Under the pieces are notes generated by a model, which worked only from the letters and a program-made list of their open reading frames with translations, was not told the DNA's origin and searched no databases. A stretch of DNA of 60,811 nucleotides, taken from Pseudonocardiaceae bacterium. GTDB lineage: Bacteria; Actinomycetota; Actinomycetes; Mycobacteriales; Pseudonocardiaceae. The DNA is taken from the NCBI GenBank assembly GCA_009379815.1, contig WHSY01000020.1, positions 1-60,811 on the forward strand, read 5' to 3'. A program made the position numbers and the translations under genes. Below are positions 42,269 to 51,534 of the stretch, in pieces. Position 1 is the stretch's first letter; every line of letters begins with the position of its first letter.

Positions 42269-44239
42269 TCACCCACGCATCTCGACGGACATCGACGGTT
42301 CGGTCGCCCCGCTCACTGGGCCGGCACCCGCTGCCAGCGCGCTGCGGTACCAGTACTCCAGGCTCACGATGTGCCAGAGGTGCTTCGACCGGTCCTGCGC
42401 TCCGGACGCGTCCTCGGCGACCAGGCGCTGCAGTGCCTCGCGCTGCAGGAAGCCGGACGACACCAGCACCCCGTCGTTGACGACCTCGCGCACCAGCGGG
42501 GCGAGATCGCGGCTCATCCACGCCCGCAGTGGCGCGCTGAACAGCCCCTTCGGCCGGTACACGATCTCGGCCGGCAGCGTGGACAGCGCCGCCCGCTTGA
42601 GCGCGGCTTTCCCCTGCCGCCCGGCGATCTTGCGGCGCCCGGGGGTGCGGAATGCGGCCTTGACGACCTCCACGTCGACGAACGGCACGCGGACCTCGGT
42701 GGACGCCGCCATGCTCGCCCGGTCGGTGTAGGCGAGGTTCAGGCCGGGCAGGAACATCCGGGCGTCGGCCAAGCACATCCGGTTGACGTGGTCGGACAGC
42801 GCGTTGTCGGCATAGGTGTCCGCGTGCTCGGTCAGGACGTCGTCGACGGTCCCGGCGAGGTCGGGGTTGACCAGCCCGAGCAGCTCGGCCCGGTCGTACA
42901 TGGTGTAGCTGCGGCGGAAGGCGGTCTCCTCGGGCAGCTCGGCGAAGGAGAGGAAGCGCTTGGCGAACCGGACCGAGCGGTACCCGCGCCGCGAGGTCGC
43001 CACCGGCAGCCGGTCGACGGCGGCCCGCAGCGGCTGCCGGACGGACCGGGGGAGGCCCTGGTAGCGAACCGCGAGCAGGTTCGCCAGATGCTTGCGATAG
43101 CCGGCGAACAGCTCGTCGGCGCCCATCCCGGACAGCATCACCTTGACGCCGGCCTCCCGGGCCGCCGAGCAGATCAGGAAGGTGTTGATCGCCGCCGGGT
43201 CGCCGATCGGCTCGTCGAGGTGATAGGTCATCCGCGGCAGCAGGTCCAGGATCTGCGGCGCGATCTCGATCTCGTGCAGGTCGACGCCGAACCGGCTCGC
43301 CACCTGCCGGGCATAGCGCAGGTCGTCGGGCATCGCCTCGAACTTCGCGTCCTCGGGCCGGAAGCCGATGGTGTAGGCGGAGATCCCGGGTTGGTGGCGT
43401 GCCGCCAGCGCGGTGAGGTAGCTGGAGTCGAGCCCGCCCGAGAGGAAGGTCGAGACCGGGACGTCGGCGAGCATGTGGCGCCGGGTCGATTCGGCGATGA
43501 TCCCATTCAAATCAGGCATAGCCAGGTCCGGTTCTTCGGTGGCCTCGGCTGCGTCCTCGGCGACGTCGCGGAGCGACCAGAACCGGCCCCGGTCGACCCG
43601 CCCGTCCGGCCGGCAGCGCAGCCAGGAGCCCGGCGGCAGCTTCTCCGCCTCCCGGAAGGCGCAGCGGCTGTCCGGCACCCAGTAGTACAGCAACGACGCC
43701 ACCAGGGCCGCGTGGTCGACGTGCAGCGACCCACCCAGCGCTCCCGCGAGCGCCTTGAGCTCCGACGCGAAGACCAGCCCCCGGCCGCGGCGGACGAAGA
43801 ACAGCGGCTTGATGCCCAGCTGGTCGCGCACCAGCACCAGCTCGCCGGTGCGCTCGTCGAACACCGCGAACGCGAACATGCCGCGCAGCCGCGGCAGGCA
43901 GTCCGTTCCCCAGCGCCGCCAGGCCTGCAGCACGACCTCGGTGTCGGACGTCCCCCGGAAGCGCACACCGGCGGCGGCGAGCTCGGCACGCAGCTCGGGC
44001 GCGTTGTAGAGCTCGCCGTTGTAGGTCATGGCGAGGCCGTCGGCGACCATCGGCTGCGCGCCGGTCTCCGACAGGTCGATGATCGACAGCCGCCGGTGTC
44101 CGAGGTGGACCTCGCCGTCGCCGGCGCGATGGGTGTACCGGCCGGTGCCGTCCGGGCCGCGGTGGGCGACGGCCGCGGTGAGGTGGTCGGTGAGCGCGCC
44201 GCCGTCCGGCCAGACGTAGGTGCCTGCGATGCCGCACAT
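42269..44239 (-). CDS. asnB: asparagine synthase, glutamine-hydrolysing
   Basis: 656 residues. It begins MCGIAGTYVW, so Cys 2 is free as the glutaminase nucleophile. The synthetase domain has FLSGGLDSSYL and SGMGADELFAGY. Copies in sugar loci are believed to amidate uronic acids in polysaccharides or to make a peptide bond rather than free Asn. Within this locus a uronate supplied by the AlgD-like enzyme is a possible acceptor. Gap of 10 bp to the next gene. Confidence 0.9.
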   Translation of the reverse strand: MCGIAGTYVWPDGGALTDHLTAAVAHRGPDGTGRYTHRAGDGEVHLGHRRLSIIDLSETGAQPMVADGLAMTYNGELYNAPELRAELAAAGVRFRGTSDTEVVLQAWRRWGTDCLPRLRGMFAFAVFDERTGELVLVRDQLGIKPLFFVRRGRGLVFASELKALAGALGGSLHVDHAALVASLLYYWVPDSRCAFREAEKLPPGSWLRCRPDGRVDRGRFWSLRDVAEDAAEATEEPDLAMPDLNGIIAESTRRHMLADVPVSTFLSGGLDSSYLTALAARHQPGISAYTIGFRPEDAKFEAMPDDLRYARQVASRFGVDLHEIEIAPQILDLLPRMTYHLDEPIGDPAAINTFLICSAAREAGVKVMLSGMGADELFAGYRKHLANLLAVRYQGLPRSVRQPLRAAVDRLPVATSRRGYRSVRFAKRFLSFAELPEETAFRRSYTMYDRAELLGLVNPDLAGTVDDVLTEHADTYADNALSDHVNRMCLADARMFLPGLNLAYTDRASMAASTEVRVPFVDVEVVKAAFRTPGRRKIAGRQGKAALKRAALSTLPAEIVYRPKGLFSAPLRAWMSRDLAPLVREVVNDGVLVSSGFLQREALQRLVAEDASGAQDRSKHLWHIVSLEYWYRSALAAGAGPVSGATEPSMSVEMRG

Positions 44240-44254
44240 GGCTGCCCGTCTCCC

Positions 44255-45478
44255 TCAGCTGCCCGTGAGACGGTCGTAGACACCGACGTAGGGCGGGATC
44301 TGGTGGCGCCAGGCGAGGACGTCCTCGACCCTGCGGCGGCCGACCGCGCCCATCTGCTTGCGCCGGACGTCGTCCGCGAGCAGATCGAGGATCGTGTCGG
44401 CGTAGTCCTCGACCCGGTTCGGCTCGGCGTAGTCGGCCGCGTCCTGTGCCGAGACCCGCGTCTCGACCAGGTCGAACGCGACGACCGGCAGCTCGAACGC
44501 CATGTACTCCATCGTCTTGTTCATTGTGGACACATCGTTGAGCGGATTCGTGGGATCCGGCGACAGGCCGATGTCCGCGGTGGAGAACAGCCGTGTCACC
44601 AGCTCATCCGGTGCCCGCCCGGTGAACTCGACATAGCCGTCGAGTCCGAGCTCGGTCGCCAGTCGGCGCAGCTGCGCGCCGGCGTCCCCGTCACCGATGA
44701 GGGTCAGCGCGATGTCGGTGCGGCCGCGGACGTGCACGATGTGGTGCATCGCGCGCAGCGCCAGGTCGACGCCGTCCTGCGGTCCCATCACCCCGAGGTA
44801 GACCAGCAGGTGGTCGTAGCCGCGGCGCAGTGCCTCGTCGGGCTCACCGCGCCGCATCCGGTCCGGGTCCGGACCGGTCCGGACGACCGTCACGTCGGCC
44901 GGGCGCTTGCCGCCTCGTTCCAGCGCGACCCGGCGGTACGAGTCGTTCGTGGCGATGACATGCGCGGACAGCCGGTAGGTGATCCGCTCGGCCAGCAGCA
45001 GGGCGCGGTAGGGCAACGACGGCTCGTCGCCGAACCGCGACCGGTACAGCTCGGGGCACAGGTCGTGGTGGTCGAACACCATCCGCACGCCGAACAGCAC
45101 CCGGAACGGCAGTACCGCCGCCCACAGCACGTCCGGGGGGTTGCACACCTGGACGATGCCGAAGGGCTGCCGCCGCCAGGCCCGCGCCAGCAGTACGAGT
45201 GTCGCCAGGATCGAGTAGGCGTACTCGGCGAGGAACATCACCTTCCGGGTGATCGGGGGGAACGGCCGGTACTTGAACAGGTGCACGCCGTCGAGCTCCT
45301 GATAGGAGGGATCGCCCTTGCCCTGTTCGTCTTTCCCCTGGGGGCACACCACCGACACCTCGTAGCCGGCGGCGCGAAGCGCGCGGCACTCCAGCCACAC
45401 CCGCCGGTCGAACGGCACAGGTAGGTTCTGCACGACGATGCAGACGTGCCGCGCGTGGCGGCCGCTCACGAACCTCAC
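44255..45478 (-). CDS. family 4 glycosyltransferase (WbuB-like)
   Basis: 407 residues from GTG 45478, which overlaps the stop of the dehydrogenase gene. HVCIVVQNLPVPFDRRVWLEC at the start and NKTMEYMAFELPVVAFDLVETR near the end are typical of WbuB-type transferases. It likely transfers an N-acetylated or uronic sugar to the repeat unit. A longer reading to 46015 overlaps the upstream gene and has no support. Confidence 0.88.
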   Translation of the reverse strand: MRFVSGRHARHVCIVVQNLPVPFDRRVWLECRALRAAGYEVSVVCPQGKDEQGKGDPSYQELDGVHLFKYRPFPPITRKVMFLAEYAYSILATLVLLARAWRRQPFGIVQVCNPPDVLWAAVLPFRVLFGVRMVFDHHDLCPELYRSRFGDEPSLPYRALLLAERITYRLSAHVIATNDSYRRVALERGGKRPADVTVVRTGPDPDRMRRGEPDEALRRGYDHLLVYLGVMGPQDGVDLALRAMHHIVHVRGRTDIALTLIGDGDAGAQLRRLATELGLDGYVEFTGRAPDELVTRLFSTADIGLSPDPTNPLNDVSTMNKTMEYMAFELPVVAFDLVETRVSAQDAADYAEPNRVEDYADTILDLLADDVRRKQMGAVGRRRVEDVLAWRHQIPPYVGVYDRLTGS

Positions 45479-46812
45479 CAGCCCACCCCCTGGTAGCCGT
45501 CGAGCGTCTCCAGCGGGGCGCCGAGCCTGCCGCTGAGGTCGAGCACCACCGGGGGCTTCGCGGCGACGACGGCGTCGGCCACGGCGCGGTCCGCGGACGA
45601 GACGACCGCGACGTGGGCGCCGCACAGCGCCTCCGCGACGTCGTCGTGCAGCACCTTCTGCAGATGGGGAAGCCGCGCCTGGACGTACCGGAGATTGGCC
45701 CCCGACAGCTGAGCCGGGTTGACGACCTGGTCGTAGATGCGCACGTCCAAGCCCTTGCCGATGAGGATCTCCGCGAGGGTGACGTTCGGGCTCTCCCGCA
45801 GATCGTCGGTGTTGTGCTTGAACGACAGGCCGAGCAGCGCCACCCGCCGGTTGTGCGCAGGGTTCGTGGCGGCGTCGTCGACCGAGGCCAGGATGCGGTC
45901 GGCCACCTCGCGGACGAGCATCTCGTTGGTGGCCAGCGAGGCCTCCAGGACCGGCAGGTCCACATTGTTCATCCGGCCCAGGTAGAGCAGGCTCCGGAGG
46001 TCTTTGGGCAGGCACGACCCCCCGAAGGCGAAGCCCGGGCGGAGGTAGGCAGGCGAGATGTTGAGCTGGCGGTCCTGCACGAAGACGTCCATCACCTGCC
46101 GGGAGTCGACGTCGAGCATGCGGTAGAGCCGGGAGAGCTCGTTCGCGAACGACACCTTGAGCGCATGGAACGCGTTGCAGGCGTACTTGACGCTTTCGGC
46201 TGACCGGGTCTCGACGACGTGGACCGAGCAGTCCAGGAACCCGAAGAGCTCACGCACGGCGGCCGCTGCGGCCGGCGCGCCCCCGATCACCAGGAACGGC
46301 GGACCGAAGAAGTCGGCCACGCTCGACCCCTCGCGCAGGAACTCGGGGCACATGGCGACCTGCAGGTCACTGCCGATCGTCCGCCCGGAGGCCTGCTCGA
46401 GCAGCGGGACGACGACGTCGTCCACTGTGCCCGGTGGCACCGTCGAGCGGATGACCACCGTGTGCGGCCGGTCCGACGTGGCGATCGTCGCGCCGATCTC
46501 ACCGACGACCCGCCTGACCTGGACCAGGTCTGTGCTGCCGTTGGTCGCTGACGGGGTTCCGACGCAGACGAGGGAGAGGTCGGAGTCGGCCAGGCCGTCG
46601 CGGACCGATTCCGTGGCGCGCAGCGCACCCGATTCGACCGCCCGTGCGAGCAGTTCCTCCAGCCCCGGTTCGATCACCGGCGGGCGGCCGGCGTTGACCG
46701 CGGCCGCCTTGCCGGAATCCGTGTCGACGCCGACGACGCGGTGACCACGGGCCGCCAGACACGTGGCGGTGACCGTGCCGACGTAGCCGAGCCCGAACAA
46801 CGTGACGTTCAC
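45475..46812 (-). CDS. nucleotide-sugar 6-dehydrogenase, AlgD-like
   Basis: 445 residues from GTG 46812. The NAD-binding FGLGYVGTVTATCLAARGH, the mid-region RSTVPPGTVDDVV, and the catalytic Cys in FAFGGSCLPKD are visible, with GLSFKHNTDDLRESP near the C-terminus. The sequence layout is closer to GDP-mannose 6-dehydrogenase (AlgD) than to UDP-glucose enzymes, although this cannot be decided by eye. It converts C-6 of the sugar to a carboxylate, making a uronic acid precursor. Confidence 0.87.
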   Translation of the reverse strand: MNVTLFGLGYVGTVTATCLAARGHRVVGVDTDSGKAAAVNAGRPPVIEPGLEELLARAVESGALRATESVRDGLADSDLSLVCVGTPSATNGSTDLVQVRRVVGEIGATIATSDRPHTVVIRSTVPPGTVDDVVVPLLEQASGRTIGSDLQVAMCPEFLREGSSVADFFGPPFLVIGGAPAAAAAVRELFGFLDCSVHVVETRSAESVKYACNAFHALKVSFANELSRLYRMLDVDSRQVMDVFVQDRQLNISPAYLRPGFAFGGSCLPKDLRSLLYLGRMNNVDLPVLEASLATNEMLVREVADRILASVDDAATNPAHNRRVALLGLSFKHNTDDLRESPNVTLAEILIGKGLDVRIYDQVVNPAQLSGANLRYVQARLPHLQKVLHDDVAEALCGAHVAVVSSADRAVADAVVAAKPPVVLDLSGRLGAPLETLDGYQGVGW

Positions 46813-48440
46813 GAGACCTCCACGGTTTCCGGTGTGGTGGACCCGACTGCGGGGAGTTCGCCGGTCGGGATTTCGTCGGTGTGCGAGGCCCCGCGCACAT
46901 CTCCACGCTCGAACCGCAGCTCCGGAGCGGCCAGCGTCGCGCCGGTCCCTCGTAGCGTTGCGACCGCGGTGCCGTGGGTGGCAGGAGCGGTGCCGTGGGT
47001 GGCAGGAGCGGTGCCGTGGGTGGCAGGAGCGCTGACAGCGTCGGGCATCGGGTCCGCACGTGGCGCCACGCGCCCGCGTAGGGCGGTGTGCAGCCCATCC
47101 CAGAGCGTGCCGTCGGAGCGGTCCCGCGGGTCGGGGTGCACCAGCACCACCCCGATCACGGAAATCTGGGCATCTGCCAGCTGTCGCGCCACGGTGTGCA
47201 GCCACAGCGTGCTGGCGTGCCCGGCGCGCACGACGAGCAGGGTCTCGGAACCGAGCTGCCCGAGGTCCGTCCATGCGGTGCCGGGCCCGACCGAGCCGAC
47301 ACCGAGGTGGTGTTCGCGCTGCGGGGGAGTCGATGGCCGGTCGAAGTCGGCGGCATCCACGATCTGCAACGGGCTCTTCGTCTTCCCGGTGAACTTGCGG
47401 AGGTGCCGGTCGGGCAGGTCGTCGACGACCACGACCGGACTATCGACGGCGAGCTTCTCGGCGATGTCCAGTGCGAGCGCGGCCGCGGTTCGGGGGCTTC
47501 CGAGTTCCAGCAGTGACAGGGCTCCGGGGTCGTCGCGGGCCGCCCGGACGAGCGTTGCGGCGACGCGCTGGCGCTCCGCAACACCTCGCGAGCGCCGCCA
47601 CAGCCCGGCCGGTCCACGACGTGGCGCGGGGAGCTGCGCGATGACCGAAGCGCCGAGGTGAGCGGTGATGTCGCGCCGCAGGACGGGGCGATCCGCTACC
47701 ACGCTCGCGACGGCGGCCAGTGCGAGGCCGGCACCGAGCCCGAGCACGAAGCCCACCGCGGTGTTCTTGACGCCCGTCACGAGGAACGAGTCGGTGATCG
47801 CGCGGGGGCCATCCACGACCTGCGTTCCGGCGGCGACGCTCGGGGCACCGATCGCGGCTTCCTGGGCGCGCTGTCCGAGCTCCTGGATCCGCGCGGTGAG
47901 CTCGGTGCGGCGGGCGGCGTCGCCCACCTCCGCGAGTTCGGTTTCGAGCTGGTTGCGGCGGTCGATCAGGGCCTGGGCCTCCGCGTTGGCCGCGGCCTCG
48001 GCCCGCTGGATGTGGTCGGCGATGAACGTCTGTGACAGTGCCCGCGCGCGGGCGACCGCGTCGCGGTCGCTCGGTCCGCGAACCGTCAGCTCGAGCACGT
48101 TGGCCGTCAGGCCCTCGGCCTCGTAGCTCTTCAGGAATTCCTCGGGGGGAGGCTCGGCTGCGTTGATGGTGTCCAGTGCCGCGGCAGCGATCCGCGTCGT
48201 CTCCACGAGCGCGACATCGGTCTCCATCTGCCCGCTGTCCGGCGATTCGGTCTCGTGGACGATCAGCAGCCGGGCGACCGCCGTCGGTGCCGGGGGCACG
48301 AGGACCGCGAGCAGCGCGCCCGCGAGCAGCCCCAGCACACCGAGGGACACCCAGCTACGGCGCCGCCAGCGGATACCCGCCACGAGCCGCTCGAGGTCCA
48401 GCAGCGGTTCGGGTGTCGAGGAGGTGCTCGTCGTCGTCAC
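46809..48440 (-). CDS. Wzz-like chain-length protein with C-terminal repeats
   Basis: 543 residues from GTG 48440. Two hydrophobic segments (about 29-50 and 240-262) flank a coiled-coil extracytoplasmic region, the Wzz/BY-kinase membrane layout. The cytoplasmic half resembles a BY-kinase domain but no Walker A motif is seen. Near the C-terminus the heptapeptide PATHGTA is repeated three times (DNA repeat at 46968-47030). It probably controls chain length or export of the polymer. Confidence 0.75.
   Translation of the reverse strand: MTTTSTSSTPEPLLDLERLVAGIRWRRRSWVSLGVLGLLAGALLAVLVPPAPTAVARLLIVHETESPDSGQMETDVALVETTRIAAAALDTINAAEPPPEEFLKSYEAEGLTANVLELTVRGPSDRDAVARARALSQTFIADHIQRAEAAANAEAQALIDRRNQLETELAEVGDAARRTELTARIQELGQRAQEAAIGAPSVAAGTQVVDGPRAITDSFLVTGVKNTAVGFVLGLGAGLALAAVASVVADRPVLRRDITAHLGASVIAQLPAPRRGPAGLWRRSRGVAERQRVAATLVRAARDDPGALSLLELGSPRTAAALALDIAEKLAVDSPVVVVDDLPDRHLRKFTGKTKSPLQIVDAADFDRPSTPPQREHHLGVGSVGPGTAWTDLGQLGSETLLVVRAGHASTLWLHTVARQLADAQISVIGVVLVHPDPRDRSDGTLWDGLHTALRGRVAPRADPMPDAVSAPATHGTAPATHGTAPATHGTAVATLRGTGATLAAPELRFERGDVRGASHTDEIPTGELPAVGSTTPETVEVS
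46968..47030. repeat. 21-bp tandem repeat, three identical copies
   Basis: Three perfect 21-bp copies at 46968-46988, 46989-47009 and 47010-47030, in frame inside the Wzz-like gene, encode PATHGTA. Perfect identity suggests recent slippage and possible length variation between strains. Confidence 0.9.
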
Positions 48441-49969
48441 GCCGAACCTGCCATCGCCTTGCCATCGACCGAGGCCCCGGAGGGGCCCACCTGGGTGGTC
48501 TCGACGGGCCGGTCGCCGGTCGGCCTCGCTGTGCTCGGCAGGGTGCGGTGCGCGACGAAGGCGCCGAGCACCCGCAGCTGCGCGTCGGTGCAGGCCTCGG
48601 CGATGCCGACGAGCTCCCACGCGGTCCTCGTTCCCGCGGTGAGTACCAGCAGCGCTCCGGACACTCGCCCGCAGTCCGGGATCGTCGGGCGGGCGCCGGA
48701 GACGTCGACCACCCGCAGCATCGTTCGGTGCGTACCCGGTGCCGGATCAGAGCTCGACCGGATCGAGAGCTGCACGTCGCTCGCGCCCGCACGGTCGCGG
48801 GCGGCCTGGATCAGCTGCGACATGGCGGCACGGTCCGTCACGACCGACGCGGGCCCGCCGTCGACCGCAGCGGCCACCGCGAGCCGCGCGGCGGCCCGGT
48901 GCGCGGCGGCGTCGTCGTCCGCGACGAGGACGACCAGCCGAAGGACGGTGTCCGGCGCACCGCGGAGCCGAGCCAGAACCCTCCGGTAGCGGACGTCCCG
49001 GTCGAGGTCGTTGCCGGGGGCCGACAGCTCCGGTGTGTCCCACGGCCGGTCGTCGCGCACCAGCCGCCACATCCGGGCCCGCCAGCCGCGGGCACCTGCG
49101 GACCGTTCGTTCGCAGCCGGCTCGCCCGGTCCGTTCGGCACGTCGACGCTGCCCATGACGGGCGACCCCAGTGCCGCGGCGATGTCGGAGGCGGTCCGCA
49201 GCCGCAGGTCCGCGCGCGCCGCGACGAGGTGGGTGAACACACCCAGCAGGAAGAACAGCAATGCGCCTGCGGCGATGAACTGCACCGGGGCGGGCTGCGC
49301 CGGACTCGAGGGCCGTCGCGCCGGCTCCAACACGAGGATGCTCGCCTTGCCGAACGCCGCCGCCGCGTCCGCCTGCTCACCTCCGCTGATCTCCTCCAGC
49401 GCCGTGATCGCGTCGGCCAGGGTGGTGCGCAACTGCTCGAGCTCGGTGCCCCCCTGGGCCGGCATCGCCGATTCCTGCAGCTCGGTGAGGCGTCGGTTGG
49501 TGTCGGTGATCCGTTGCTGCAGCGTCGCCAGCGCCTGAGTCGAGGCGCCCGTCGCGCGCCTCACGAGCTCGGTGGAGAACCCGACATACTCCTGGGTCGC
49601 GCGGTTCGTCAGCTGCTGCGCTCGGTCGGGGGTGTCGGCCGTGCCGCTGATCTCGATCACGTTCCCGTCGACCACCTCGGCGCTCACCGAGTCCCGCAGC
49701 TCGGCGCCGGTGACGTCTGACGCGAGCGCCGCGGCCGTCCGGTCGAGTACGACCGAGCTCGTCGCGATCTGCGCCTCGGTCTGCAGCTCCTGCTCCTCCA
49801 GCGGGCCCTGCAGGAGGACGCTGCTCGTCGACTCGTACCCCGGGGAGAACAGCAGCGAGGTCCCGACGCCCAGCAGCGCACCGACCGTGGCAAGGACGGT
49901 GAGCAGCCGCCATCGCCGTCGCACGATCTGCAAGATCACGGTCAGGCGCACCGCATCGTCACTCAACAC
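48437..49969 (-). CDS. Wzz-like chain-length protein
   Basis: 510 residues. One membrane segment near 22-42 and a second near 228-248 flank a region with coiled-coil heptads. The cytoplasmic part (from about 260) has strands such as LRLVVLVADDDAAAHRAAARLAV that resemble a BY-kinase fold, but there is no P-loop. First gene of the minus-strand operon; the start lies 491 bp from the divergent oxidoreductase gene. The next gene overlaps by 4 bp. Confidence 0.75.
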   Translation of the reverse strand: MLSDDAVRLTVILQIVRRRWRLLTVLATVGALLGVGTSLLFSPGYESTSSVLLQGPLEEQELQTEAQIATSSVVLDRTAAALASDVTGAELRDSVSAEVVDGNVIEISGTADTPDRAQQLTNRATQEYVGFSTELVRRATGASTQALATLQQRITDTNRRLTELQESAMPAQGGTELEQLRTTLADAITALEEISGGEQADAAAAFGKASILVLEPARRPSSPAQPAPVQFIAAGALLFFLLGVFTHLVAARADLRLRTASDIAAALGSPVMGSVDVPNGPGEPAANERSAGARGWRARMWRLVRDDRPWDTPELSAPGNDLDRDVRYRRVLARLRGAPDTVLRLVVLVADDDAAAHRAAARLAVAAAVDGGPASVVTDRAAMSQLIQAARDRAGASDVQLSIRSSSDPAPGTHRTMLRVVDVSGARPTIPDCGRVSGALLVLTAGTRTAWELVGIAEACTDAQLRVLGAFVAHRTLPSTARPTGDRPVETTQVGPSGASVDGKAMAGSA

Positions 49970-50327
49970 CGGGCATCCCCCTGACGGGGAGATCGCTCAG
50001 CGCCGTGCACCGTCGCCGGTACGGTCTGGCGCCGGATCGTTCCGGCGGCCTCGGGAAGAAGCGCGGCCCACTGTCCTGCGTTGGAGCGCGAAGTCATGCT
50101 TCCTCCAAACCGTCACGTCACGCGACGGCATGGCCAGTCGTCGCTTTCCACCGACTCGAGGGCGTGCCGCAGGCTGCGCTGGCCGGCGGCCCCACCGGAG
50201 CCGCTGAACTGGATCGAACCCTGTACAAGCTCGTCGTCGCGGTCATCGCATTCGTTACGGGACAACTCGGAGAACCGTGACCGTCCCGCCGGCGTTCGAC
50301 TCTCTGTAGTCGGCAACTCCCGGATCT

Positions 50328-50369
50328 GCGATCACTGTTGTTGATCGCGAGGTTTGTCCGGATTATTTT
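50328..50369 (+). promoter_or_regulatory. candidate promoter and operator of the divergent polysaccharide operons
   Basis: The 491-bp gap 49970-50460 between the divergent operons holds no convincing gene. It contains a perfect 7-7-7 inverted repeat GCGATCA-CTGTTGT-TGATCGC (50328-50348). A possible sigma-70-like promoter overlaps it: TTGATC (50341-50346), 17 bp, then TATTTT (50364-50369), for the plus-strand genes. A protein bound at the repeat would cover the -35 box. The surrounding 50330-50375 is unusually A/T-rich. Inferred from sequence only. Confidence 0.5.
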
Positions 50370-50460
50370 TTACCTTGTGCAGCTAACCCCCGTAACGGGT
50401 GACCACGATCAGGCGATATTTCGGGTTGCGTGCGGCACATGACGGCTAAGGGGGTGCGCA

Positions 50461-51534
50461 GTGGGGCCCACATCTCGGACCCGGGTGGCGGTGGTGGGCT
50501 ACGGGTACTGGGGGTCCAAGCACGTCCGTGTGCTCGGCAGCATGCCCGACGTCGAGGTGACGGTGGTCGACGGCGACGCCGGGCGCCTCCGGGAAGCGGC
50601 GACGACGTACCCGTCGGTTCGCACGGCGCGCAGCCAGGACGAGGTACTCGACGAGGTGGACGCCGTCGTCGTGGCCACCCCTCCGGGCAACCACGCCAGG
50701 ATCGCGCTGGACGCGCTGCGGGCCGGCAGGCATGTGCTGGTCGAGAAGCCGCTGGCGACCACTGTGGAGGACGCGCAGGCGCTGGTGCGCACGGCGGCGG
50801 CCAGCGGCACGCAGCTGATGGTCGGGCACACCTTCGAGTACAACGCCGCGGTCTGGAAGCTCAAGGAGCTCATCGACTCCGGTGAGCTCGGCCGGATCCT
50901 CTACATCGACGCGGCGCGGCTGAGCCTGGGCCGCTACCAGCGCGACTGCAACGTGATCTGGGACCTCGCGCCGCACGACATCTCCATCGTGTCGTTCCTG
51001 CTCGACGAGACGCCCCGCAGCACCTCGGTCTGGGCGCAGCGCCACGTCGGGCACCTGCACGCCGACGTCGCCTACCTGCGGCTGGACTTCGAGCGGTCCG
51101 ACACCCACGCCTTCGTCCACGTCAGCTGGCTCGATCCCTGCAAGGTCCGGCGGGTGACGGTGGTGGGCGAGCGGAAGATGGCCGTCTACAACGACATGTC
51201 GGACAACGAGCGGATCCGCGTCTACGACATCGGCGTCGACCCGAACGAGGTCGACGATCCGACCGATGCGCACGCGATGCCGGTGTCCTACCGCACCGGC
51301 GACATCGTCTCGCCCTTCGTGCAGTTCACCGAGCCGCTGCTGGTACAGGACAGCCACTTCATCGACTGCGTCCGAACCGGCCGCACGCCCGACACGCCGG
51401 GCGAACGGGGCCTCGACGTCGTGCGGGTGCTCACCGCGACCGATGCCGCGCGGCTCAGCGGCCGCCCGGAACTCGTCGCCGGCTACGCTGAGGCGAACGA
51501 GCGGGCGGCGCTGCTCCACGAGGCGGCGTCGTGA
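50461..51534 (+). CDS. Gfo/Idh/MocA sugar oxidoreductase (WlbA-like)
   Basis: 357 residues, GTG start. The NAD-binding VAVVGYGYWGSKHVRVL and the EKPLATTVEDAQ segment with the catalytic-type Lys are clear. The family includes WlbA, which oxidises C-3 of UDP-GlcNAc-uronic acid. Next to it is a DegT-type aminotransferase, the usual partner for putting an amino group at that carbon. It opens the plus-strand arm of the second polysaccharide locus. Confidence 0.88.
   Translation: MGPTSRTRVAVVGYGYWGSKHVRVLGSMPDVEVTVVDGDAGRLREAATTYPSVRTARSQDEVLDEVDAVVVATPPGNHARIALDALRAGRHVLVEKPLATTVEDAQALVRTAAASGTQLMVGHTFEYNAAVWKLKELIDSGELGRILYIDAARLSLGRYQRDCNVIWDLAPHDISIVSFLLDETPRSTSVWAQRHVGHLHADVAYLRLDFERSDTHAFVHVSWLDPCKVRRVTVVGERKMAVYNDMSDNERIRVYDIGVDPNEVDDPTDAHAMPVSYRTGDIVSPFVQFTEPLLVQDSHFIDCVRTGRTPDTPGERGLDVVRVLTATDAARLSGRPELVAGYAEANERAALLHEAAS

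Noticed and set aside
42371-45424. A 1017-residue open frame on the plus strand
   Set aside because: It is antisense to asparagine synthase and a glycosyltransferase with clear family motifs; its translation is low-complexity and is a by-product of high GC.
49970-50460. Small ORFs of 60 to 91 residues in the divergent control region
   Set aside because: They lack ribosome sites and any recognisable motif; the region is better explained as regulatory.
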